From Tuctoria greenei (Eukaryota > Streptophyta > Magnoliopsida > Poales > Poaceae): 64,000 nt of DNA. Shown one piece after another: positions 51,823-61,229 of the stretch (positions are counted from its first letter, which is position 1; every line of letters begins with the position of its first letter). The notes beneath the pieces were generated by a model. The model was given only the letters and a program-made list of their open reading frames with translations, ran no database searches and was not told the DNA's origin. A program made the position numbers and the translations under genes. The DNA lies in assembly GCA_036927565.1 (NCBI GenBank), contig JAYESD010000008.1:117269498-117333497 (forward strand), given 5' to 3'.

Positions 51823-52991
51823 ATGTCAGACATGAAGGACGTACACAAAAGCAACAACCAAGAGAAGGTTCAAGAAGACAAGAACCAAGAATTGGAGAGG
51901 CTCCTTGAGGCCATTCAAGACTTCGAGGATGACGATGAGGAGACGCTGGAACTAAAGGCGCTCCTAATGAAGAAAACTCTTTCCAAGGGAAAAAAAAGAT
52001 CGAAGATGAGAAGAAGAAAAAGGGGAGTAGTCACACTGACTACTCCCGATATCCTTTCAACTACGATCGTCTTAATTCTAGCAATAATCACTACTTATCT
52101 ATTCCACTTGGAAAAGCCCTACATTTTGACGGCAATGACTACTCAATGTGGAGGCAAAACATGAAAATGCACTTGATTTCTCTCAATCCAAGTTTATGGC
52201 ATATAGTATGTACAGGAATAGATATCTCGGATGATGATGAGGAGCTCACACCTAGCCAAGAGCAAGCAATCCATCAAAATGTCCAAGCTGCTGCAGTCAT
52301 CACCTCATCACTCAGTCGGGATGAGTTCTAAAAGGTGGAGGGACTCGAGATCACAAAGGAGATATGGGACACGTTGCAAACAGCACATGAAGGCGATCGT
52401 CATGTGCGGGAAGCGAAGATCAAGATGATTGAAGGCGAATTGGGAAGATTCACCATCGAAGAAGACGAGTCGCCACAAGATATGTACAACTGACTAAAGA
52501 CGCTCATCAACAAGGTGCGAGAATACGGAAGCAAGAAGTGGAATGACCACGAGGTGGTGAAGCTCATTCTTAGAGCCTTCATGCCTCGCAATGTGACCTT
52601 GTGCTCAATGATACGAGAAAGCCCCGGGTACAAGAAGATGACCCCGGATGAGTTACTTGGGAAAATCATAAACTTTGAGATGATGGAAAAGCAGGCCAAG
52701 CATGTTAAGGATATTGTCGATCTCACCTCGGCAAAGAATAAAGGGGTTGCTTTGAAGTACACTCTCAAGCCCGTGTCTAAAGAAGCTCAAGAAGCTCAAC
52801 TAGAAGAAGATGGTGATGATAAGAGCAGTGACTTGGATGAAGATGACATGATACAATTCATGAAGAAATTCAAAAGAATGATGAAGAAAAAACAAGGTGC
52901 TAAATCAAGTGAAGGAAAGTACAAGGAAAGATCAAAACCAAAGTTGAGGCGGGCATGCTATAACTATGGTGAGTATAGCCACATTATAGTT
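51823..52991 (+). pseudogene. UBN2-type gag of the copia element, truncated
   Basis: Starts ATG 51823 (MSDMKDVHKSNNQEK). After a frameshift near 52000 the UBN2 core follows (HFDGNDYSMWRQNMKMHLIS, EGLEITKEIWDTLQTAHEG), then RAFMPRNVTLCSMIRESPGY and an acidic linker. The knuckle reads CYNYGEYSHIIVC, i.e. the second Cys is Tyr and the spacing is degraded. Stops at about 52329 and 52491. Element B lies immediately after. Confidence 0.75.
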
Positions 52992-53893
52992 TGTCGGTAT
53001 CCTGGGTACCGTATACCCCTTGGGATTGCAAAGATCTCAAGGAAAGGTCATCTACTTGATTTGAAGACCTTCAGAGGCCCACATGTCAGACATAATCGGA
53101 CCCGCTTCCCCAATATGGTTAGTCTCAGGGTCATCACGTGTACCATCAAACTGGAGCTACTGCCTACAAGGGGGAAGCTTTGGGCTATGGACCATAGCGG
53201 CACCCCCGGACCTAACCCCAGACCGAGGGAAGCTCCGGAACTGACACGGGTCTGGTGGCACCGGACCTATCTGTTCCTCACAGCATGCTCCGGAGCTGAC
53301 ACGTGTCCTACCGTCGGATCTTCAGCCTCAAACCTCCGGTAGACTCCACAACGGCTCCAGATCTTCAAAGGGGAATCAAGGACTTCAAGACCTGATTAAG
53401 TGTCATTAATACTATGTTAATGACACACGATCGGACGACCTTAATTACCAGTAACGGTGCTGTCAAAGCCTGTAACTAAGTCATTAAGGGTAATTAAGCG
53501 CATCAAATGTGTATCAATATTAATAACCGCCGGGGACACATGTCGGGCCAGGCCAACTTGTAACGGCCTGTCCTTGTACTATAAAAGGACAAGCCAATGA
53601 TACATAGGCTCTCTCCTGGCTTTGCTTGGATCTCTTAGGTCTGATCTGATCTGGTCAGATTGGCTCACACACGCTCTCAACTCACCTGAGTTGAATACAT
53701 ACATCCAATACAACACCAACACACCCCATGGAGTAGGGTATTACGCTCAGGCGGCCCGAACCACGTAAATCTTCGTGTCTCCTATGTCATTTTACATTTC
53801 ACCTTCTTGAATCTTTGCGCGCCCACACCGAACTTCAAACTCCGCAAACACTTTAGTAGTGTCGGGAGATCTGCCGGATCAAAACCACCGACA
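52992..53893 (+). repeat. 5' LTR of element B
   Basis: 902 bp, TGTCGGTATCCTGGG...ACCGACA. Contains GAAGCTCCGGAACTGACACG-type repeats and a TATAAAAGGAC box near 53580. Confidence 0.8.
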
Positions 53894-53895
53894 GT

Positions 53896-53914
53896 TGGCG
53901 CGCCAGGAAGGGGC
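53896..53914 (+). other. primer-binding site of element B
   Basis: TGGCGCGCCAGGAAGGGGC two bases after the LTR, like that of A with one change. Confidence 0.75.
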
Positions 53915-53930
53915 GCCTGAGATTTCAAGA

Positions 53931-56348
53931 ATGGTGAACTCAGCTGCTGAATCATCCAATGGTCATCCCGCTATTCAAGCTGCTGGGGGCAATCCCTCCA
54001 ATATGCAGCCACCAGCAGGAACCTCAGTCCCAGCAGGAGTCACACTTCCACCACCGCCGCCTCCACCAGCAAATCAAGCTGGGCAGCGCGATGGTGCACC
54101 AGCGTCAATCATTTTGTCAGCGAATCATGACAACCCGGAACACACGCTCCATGCAGCACGTGCTCTCCTTCAGTGCCCACCACCTCCAAACGCATCCCAA
54201 GATGCAATGGAGCAGTGGAGGGCCGATGTGGAACACTTGGTTGCAGCAGCAGCCGACCGCATCAATAACCAGGGTCCTCCTCCTTCAGGACGGGCCCCGT
54301 CGCAGCGACGGACCTTGTATGGCAGACTTGGTCCGCACGTTTCCAACAACAGGAGATGTGCTGCGTCACAGCAAGTGACGTTGTTGACCTCCGGGGCGTG
54401 ACGCACTCACACGGTATCAAGGCTTTCAACTCATGACCTTCGGACGGAGCTTGATCGCCGATACCGTCAACAAGACAGCCGAGTCCATATCGAGCGTGCT
54501 CGTGAAAGATGAGAAGCTTAGGACATTCCTTCTCCTGAAGGTGTAGGAGGAGGCTGTTTAGCCCTGGCCATGCATCTGCGTATGGTCTGGTGGCCACAGA
54601 AATTCCAGCCTCACCTGCCGGAGAAGTTTGACAGGACCATTAATCCCGTCGAATTTCTTCAGATTTACTCCACTGCTATCCTGGCAGCTGGAGGAAATGA
54701 GGCCGTAATGGCCAACAATTTTCCAGTGGCTTTAACCGGGACCGCACGGTCCTAGTTTATGAGCCTTCCACCCAATTCCATCAACAGTTGGGAGGAGTTG
54801 TGCCGGCAGTTCACCGCCAACTTTGGGAGTTCATACACCCGACCAGGCACCGAACTGGACCTTTTTGCAGTCGTGCAAAAAGGGGGAGAATCCCTACGAT
54901 CAATCATCCAGAGATTCTCTCAGGTACGAAACACTATCCCTTCTATCTCTAGCGCTTCTGTCATTGCGGCATTTAGACAGGGCCTGCGGGATAAGAAGAT
55001 GTTGGAGAAACTGGCGATCAAGGAGATCACCAGTGTCACGGAACTCTTCAGCTTGGCTGACAAATGTGCCAGAGCTGCGGAGGGCCGTGAAATGCACTCA
55101 AAACCACCTTTGGAGGATCACAAGAAATCCTCCAAAGGAGAAGCCACTACCTCCAGGAGAGGCAAAAAGAAGAAAAAGACCAACGGCAAGAAGAAGCCGT
55201 CGGCCAGCGCATCTAATGCTGCAGCTGCTGCAGCTCCGGGTGGCCGGGGGCCACGCCCCGAGAAGCGACCTCGACCGTCTTCTGAAGACGGTGGCAAGCC
55301 CAAGGTGTGGTGTCCAATTCATAAGACGGACAACCACAGTTTGGAAGACTGCCGGGAGGTCCAAAACCTTACCGAGCGCTACAACAAGCGCCGGGAAGAA
55401 GTTCCTTTCCGACAGAGGGAAGGAAAACAAAAAGTTGACGAAGCTCCGGCTGAAGAGGAGTTAGGTTTTCAGGATCGTAAAAAGGTCCTGAAGGCTGTCT
55501 ACACCTCCGTCGACGATGATTCTGACGTCTCTGACAATGAGCGTCGGGAGACCATGAACACCATTTTTGGTGGATCATGGGACATCACCTCCCGCTGCGT
55601 CCTCAAGACAATGCGTCGGGACATGGCCGCTGTAGCTCCTACAGCTAGGGCGGAGCCTCATCGGAAGTGGATGGACACAACCATCACTTTTGATGCTTCG
55701 GATTGCCCTCGAAGCATGGTTGGACCAGGCCAACTACCTTTGATGGTATCTCCTACCATCAATAACATTCAGCTCCACCATGTTATGGTAGACGAAAGTT
55801 CGGGGCTGAACCTCATAAGCTTCGAAGCTTTTACCAAGCTTCAGCTCCGACCTTCGGATCTTCATCCCTCCCTACCTTTCTCCGGAGGAGGTCCAGGAGC
55901 CATTACCCCACTCGGTGCTATTACTTTCTCCGTTACCTTCAGGACCCGGGAGAAGTATCGCACTGAGAAGTTGGTCTTTGACATTGCTCAGATCAACTTA
56001 CCTTTCAATGCCATCTTGGGTAGGCCTGCCTTGTACAAATTCATGGCAGCTGCTCATTATGGCTACCTGGTGTTAAAGATGCCAACACCAGTAGGCGTTC
56101 TCCAGATCCGCGGAGATCGCACCGCCGGAGTAACCACTCTGGAAGAACTTCATGCGCTTACTACGGCGCAAGAGGAGGACTCTAGGCAGGAGCAAGCTCC
56201 GAAACCCCCAAGCATTCGTCAGCGAGGCTCGACTTCTGCACCTCGTGTGCAGCCAAGCGACGACACCGACATTCCCGTCAAAGTTGTCCAAATCAGTTCT
56301 GATGCCGCTCAGACCACCCGTATATCGGGGGGACTGAATGACAGATAG
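53931..56348 (+). pseudogene. gag and protease of element B
   Basis: One frame throughout from ATG 53931. Capsid core WPQKFQPHLPEKFDRTINP, then a long uninterrupted part (54759-56348) with the Lys-rich stretch, polyalanine and the knuckle WCPIHKTDNHSLEDC. The protease region follows (ITFDASDCPRSM; VMVDESSGLNLISFEAF; INLPFNAILGRPALYKF). In-frame stops: TGA 54399, TGA about 54511, TAG about 54520, TAG 54753. The catalytic DGGSG of element A is DESSG here (GAA at 55794-55796), so the protease is also probably inactive. Confidence 0.85.
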
Positions 56349-56370
56349 GACTCGCGCTCATCGCTTTCCT

Positions 56371-57851
56371 CTAGGCTAATGTTGACGTGTTTGCCTGCAA
56401 CCGTCACAAATGCCTGACATCCCTAGAGAAGTGATTGAGCACAATATGAAGATCTACCCTGATGCCCGACCCGTGCATCAGAAGCCTCGGAAGCAATCTG
56501 TGGAGCGACAGAACTTCATTCGACAAGAAGTGAAGAAGTTCCAGGAGTGAAAATAGCTCCTCACCACCCTACCAACTCTGGATTCATCCGAGAAGTCTTC
56601 CATCCAAAATGGCTGGCAAACCCAGTCGTTGTGCTCAAGGCCTGCGGGAAGCTTCGGATGTGTATTGACTACACAACACTAAATAAAGCATGTCCAAAAG
56701 ATCCATTCCCACTACCTAGATTAGATCAGATAGTGGATTCCAACTCCAGCTGTGAATTATTGTGTTTCCTAGATGCATATTCTGGGTATCATCAAATCAG
56801 AATGTCTAGGGAAGATGAAGAGCATACCTCTTTCATCACAATAGATGGATTGTACTGTTATACAATCATGTCATTTGGCCTCAAGAATGCAGCTTCAACC
56901 TTTGTACGAGCTATGTACAAAACTTTTGAAGAACTCATTAGAAACATAGTAGAAGTGTACGTCGATGACATCGTGGTCAAGGTGAAGAACAAGGAGTCAC
57001 TCCTTGACACCTTACAGGCTGTCTTTGACAAGCTGCGGGTCACCCGCACAAAGCTAAACCCAGACAAGTGTGTCTTCGGGGTTAGCTCCGAAAAACTTCT
57101 TGGTTTCCTGGTAAGTCACCGGGGCATAGAGGCTAATCCGGCGAAGATCAAAGCCATTGAAGACATGCGGCCACCAGCCTGCATCAAGGATGTCCAAAAG
57201 CTGACTGGATGTCTAGCAGCCCTCAGTCGGTTCATTTCAAGACTGGCAGAATGGGCACTTCCCTTCTTCAAGTTATTGAGGAAGTCCGGACCATTCCAAT
57301 GGTCTAAAGAAGCAGAATAGGCGTTCCCGGAGTCAAAACAGCTCCTCACCACCCTACCAACTCTGGTAGCTCTGAACCTTGGTGAGCCGTTGCTGCTTTA
57401 CATTTCAGCAACTGACGAAGTCGTTAGTATGGTCCTGGTTGCGGAGAGACCAGAACTATCCCATACTCAGGAATCCAGACCCCTTCGGGAGGGTCCGGAG
57501 GTTCCTGAAAGCGAGTTTGGGTCCTAGTTCCCTGACTTGAGTCCACAAGAAGTTACTCCAGAAGACCCAGACCCCTCCGGTAGGGTCCAGGTCGCTTCTG
57601 AAGAAGCTCCGGGTCCCTCTAGCAAGGACCCGGAGGTACCCGAAGAAGGTCCAGATCCCTCCGGGAGGATCCGCGTCAATGAGGAGGAAGCTCTGGGCCC
57701 CTCCAGGAGGGTCCGGACCATCCAGTGCCCAGTGTACTTCATCAGTGAAGTACTTCATGACGCCAAGAATCGATACCTAGAGGTGCATAAGTTGCTCTAT
57801 GCAGTTCTTATCGCCTCCAGGAAGCTTCGCCATTACATCCAAGCTCACTAG
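56371..57851 (+). pseudogene. reverse transcriptase and RNase H of element B
   Basis: RT blocks: KLRMCIDYTTLNKACPKDPF, LDAYSGYHQIRMSREDEEHT and the intact active site VEVYVDDIVVK. The connection region follows (LGFLVSHRGIEANPAKI, LTGCLAALSRFISRLAEWAL). Stops at 56548, 57318 and 57850, and frame changes before 56547. A 27-base segment (56555-56581) is foreign at this place and identical to 57340-57366. The RNase H domain contains an extra acidic/proline repeat (57450-57720) before QCPVYFISEVLHDAKNRYLE. Confidence 0.85.
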
Positions 57852-57857
57852 ATTTCA

Positions 57858-59917
57858 GTGGTGACTTCTTACCCACTTCAAGCAATCTTGCATAATCCCA
57901 ATTCAACTGGGAATATTGGAAAGTGGGCAGCGGAATTGGCCGAATTCGATTTCGAATTCATTCCAAGGCAAGCAATCAAGAGTCAAGCATTGGCAGATTT
58001 TGTGGCGGAATTGACTCCCTCTCCATCAAACCCTGGGGGCCCCAGTGAGAAGAAGTCGGAACACAAGGCTCCGGTCTTCACTGAGCCTCACTGGACCCTC
58101 TACTTCAACAGCTCCATGCAAAAGCAGGGGGCCGGAGCTGGAATCCTTCTCCTCGCACCAACCGGGGAGAAGGTAAAATACATGGTACACCTTGACTTCA
58201 AGGCGACCAACAACATGGCGGAGTACGAAGCACTCATCTACGGACTAAAGGTGGCACTATCATATGGTGTCAAGCAGCTGCTGGTCAAGGGAGATTCACA
58301 ACTCATCATTAAACAAGTGAAGGGTGAATGCTCTTTCAACAATCTCCAGCTGGTTTCTTACCTCCTTGAAGTCCAGAGGCTTCAGAAGGACTTCGAAGTC
58401 CTAGACCTCCACCACGTCCAGCGTGTCCACAACGCTGAAGCCGACGAACTCTCGACGAAAGCGTCAACCGGAGCTCCAGCTCCTGACGAAACTATTGTCC
58501 GGAGTTTGTCAAAACCCACAGCTCAGCCTGCCGAACTGAGCGAAGGGGGCGAGATCAGCATCCCAAAGCTAACGGTCCCGATGGCTCTGTTACCATGGCA
58601 ACCATCAAGGGTCGTAGGTGCTGCTGGAAGCTCCGAGCAACCCAGCACGCAAGACTCGAATGCTCAAGTTAGCTCCGATGCATGGATCTTGGAGATCCGG
58701 AGCTACTTGAAAGACAACATCCCTCCTGACGATGATGTATCCGCTGATCGGATAGTCAGATTGGCTAAAAGATACACATTGGTAAAAGGGGATCTCTACC
58801 GGCATGGTGCCAACGACGTCCTAATGCGGTGCATCACAAGGGAAGAAGGCTGCAAGCTCCTCGCAGAAATCCATGGAGGCGAGTGTGGGAACCACGCGTC
58901 TTCCCGCACGTTGGTCGGTAAAGCCTTCCGGCATGGCTTCTACTGGCCTACAGCACTCCAGGATGCAATTGAGCTGGTGACGAAAGGCGAAGCATGCCGA
59001 TTTCATGCAAAGCAAATTCACACACCGACTCAGCCTCTACCAATGATACATCCTACATGGCCCTTCGCCGTGTGGGGGATGGACATCTTGGGACCTTTCC
59101 CAAGAGCCGTCGGAGGTTACAAGTCCTGTATGTCGCCATTGACAAGTTCACCAAGTTGCCGGAAGCAACTCCAGTTGTCACAATACATAAGCAATCTCCT
59201 ATCAAGATTTTGCAGTCCATTGTATGCAGATTTGGAGTCCCAAACAAAATAATTACTAATAACGGGACCGAATTCACATGCTCTGCATTTCAAGGATATT
59301 GCAAAGACCTCGGCATTCAAGTTTGCTATGCCTCCGTAGCCCACCCGGCAAGCAATGGCCAGGCCGAGAGAGCAAATGCTGAAATCCTGAAAGGACTCAA
59401 AACGCGCACCTATGAGCGCTTGAAAAAACATGGAGCCAACTGGATTGAAGAGCTTCCGCCCACTCTATGGGCCAATAGGACAACTAGAAACCGGTCAACT
59501 GGAGAGACACCCTTCTTCCTGGTGTACGGAGCTGAAGCAATCCTTCCTCCAGAAATCACCTTGGGGTCACTCCGGGTCCGGACCTTGGACGAAGCCACGC
59601 AGGACCAGTTCCGGCGTGAAGACCTAGACCTCATTGAGGAGGGAAGGTGCTAAGCAGCTCTTCGGAATGCCCGATACTGCCAAGCCCTTCGGCGCTATCA
59701 TCAGCGGCATGTATACAACCGACAGCTCAAGGAAGGCGATCTGGTGCTACAGAGAATACAATCCAGAGAAGGGTTAAACAAACTCTTCCCCAGCTGGGAG
59801 GGACCCTTCCGAGTGATTAAAGTATCCCGTCCCGGAAGCGTTCGCTTGGCTACCGAGGATGGGACACCTCTCCCAAATCCTTGGAATATTGAGCACCTCC
59901 GTAGGTTCTACACTTAA
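57858..59917 (+). pseudogene. second RNase H and integrase of element B
   Basis: After a tether comes an archaeal-type RNase H as in Tat elements (GAGAGILLLAPTGEKVKYMV, ATNNMAEYEALIYGLKVAL, VKGDSQLIIKQVKGE). Its first catalytic Asp is Asn (AAC 58107-58109). The integrase has the H2C2 part (EIHGGECGNHASSRTLVGKA), MDILGPFPRAVGG and, after a frameshift near 59125, KIITNNGTEF (catalytic Asp replaced by Asn, AAT 59258-59260), GQAERANAEILKGLKTRTYE and the C terminus ending LRRFYT at 59917. A TAA sits at 59650. Inactive. Confidence 0.85.
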
Positions 59918-60654
59918 TATCACGGAGGTGAGTCTGTAGTAACTTGAGGTGTATGTTATAGAGTCATTGTACAGAGTTGGGTAGTTCCTCCGGGAGAATA
60001 GCCGGACCTTTCCCGGAAGGTTCGCAAAGTTCATGCAACACTTGTCGCAGTCTCAGGACTAAAAGTGTGGCTAGCTACCCTGGGTCAAACGAGAAATTAA
60101 ACACGCTTAGCCTGGTTCTGTACCCTAAGAGTGTACTTGTTTCCCTTGTACCCCGAACCTATAATCAAAGACATCTTCATGTGAAATAGACTCCACGTGC
60201 ATTTATTTCGTACAAGCTCAACATTTTTTATTTTTCTCTTTCTTGTCTATAACAAAGTTGTGCAATTTTTAAGAAATTTTAGATCGACCAGTTCATGTAC
60301 AATTCGAGCTGTATTGTCAATTCTTTTGGATTCAAATATTGTTCATGGCCCACTCGCCTGAATGTCGTGAAGCCAATCTAGGGCCGGATTGTGATATCGA
60401 CTTAGCCTGGTCAAGCACCCTAAGTACGCCACTCTACCTACACCCCGAGAGGCCGAAGTAAGGCGGGTCCAAGTACAATTGGATCTGGAAGAAAGAAGGC
60501 AACACATTCGGTTGTATTCACAATCGTGTTTGACCTAAAACTTTCTTGGGAATCGTAAGCCGCGATGAAGTTATAGGCAAGGAGCGAATTTTACTATTTT
60601 TATTGGCTTCAGTGTGCAGGAAAAATAAAGAATCCACGTTGATGGAGAAAAGCC
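59918..60654 (+). other. spacer after pol of element B, no gene
   Basis: No sustained ORF. Partly homologous, reversed, to 45428-46133 of element C. Confidence 0.5.
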
Positions 60655-60980
60655 AGAGCTAACAAAGCTCCGACTCCCCCTAGGTGGCTTGTGATCGATG
60701 TTAAACATTGAAAACGAGCGTTACCGGAGTAACCAAGCTCCGGCAAAGCTAGGGGGGCCAGCCGTCGACGCAGAATAAAAGATGGTGAGAAGACCCCACA
60801 AGCGGAGTCTGCTGCCGACAAGATACGCATTGGCAAAGGTCACTGCCGGAGCTACTAAGCTCCGACACCCCGGAGGGCTAACTATCGATGCTCTACGCGT
60901 TGATAGGGACTATTGCCGGAGCTACTGAGCTCTGACGGTAGTCAATGCCGGAGCTTCTGAGCTCCGATAACCTCAGGGGG
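60655..60980. repeat. imperfect palindromic repeats in element B
   Basis: Five or so units built on CCGGAGCTNCT(A/G)AGCTCCGA, each a 7-8 bp stem with a 4-base loop, with GGGGGCC stretches between. Counterpart of the 72-bp repeats of C. Confidence 0.7.
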
Positions 60981-61147
60981 CCTTCACTATCAAAGACGAC
61001 CTACACTCTACAAGTTCGAAGCAAACGAGTCTTCAACAAAACACAATATCCTCTTGGTACATGTTCACAATCAAATTGTGTACATCTACCAGGGGGCCAA
61101 GTGAAGACAAAAGTGCTGAAGACAAAAAATGAAATTCACAAAAATTT

Positions 61148-61159
61148 GGATTTCATTCA
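61148..61159 (-). terminator. conserved 3'-end motif of the antisense ORF in B
   Basis: On the minus strand TGAATGAAATCC, about 70 bases after the ORF stop, identical to 44843-44854 in element C. Confidence 0.35.
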
Positions 61160-61229
61160 TCTGGAGATAAGGGATTACAAAATTGGGGAAGAAAAAAAGA
61201 GAATACAAGTGGGAGCTACAGAGATGGTC

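Larger units (their letters stand above)
50233..52991 (+). mobile_element. Ty1/copia element inserted in A, truncated by B
   Basis: 5' LTR 50233-51769 (TGTACATC...ACATTCA), primer site TGGTATCAGAGC at 51772 and gag up to its zinc knuckle. It is broken at 52991 by the LTR of element B. Flanking TTGAA (50228-50232) would be the left target duplication. Pol lies beyond B, outside the window. Confidence 0.85.

Noticed and set aside
57456..57758. Minus-strand ORFs over the acidic proline-rich repeat
   Set aside because: The plus frame continues the RNase H domain; the minus frames are repeats of its complement.
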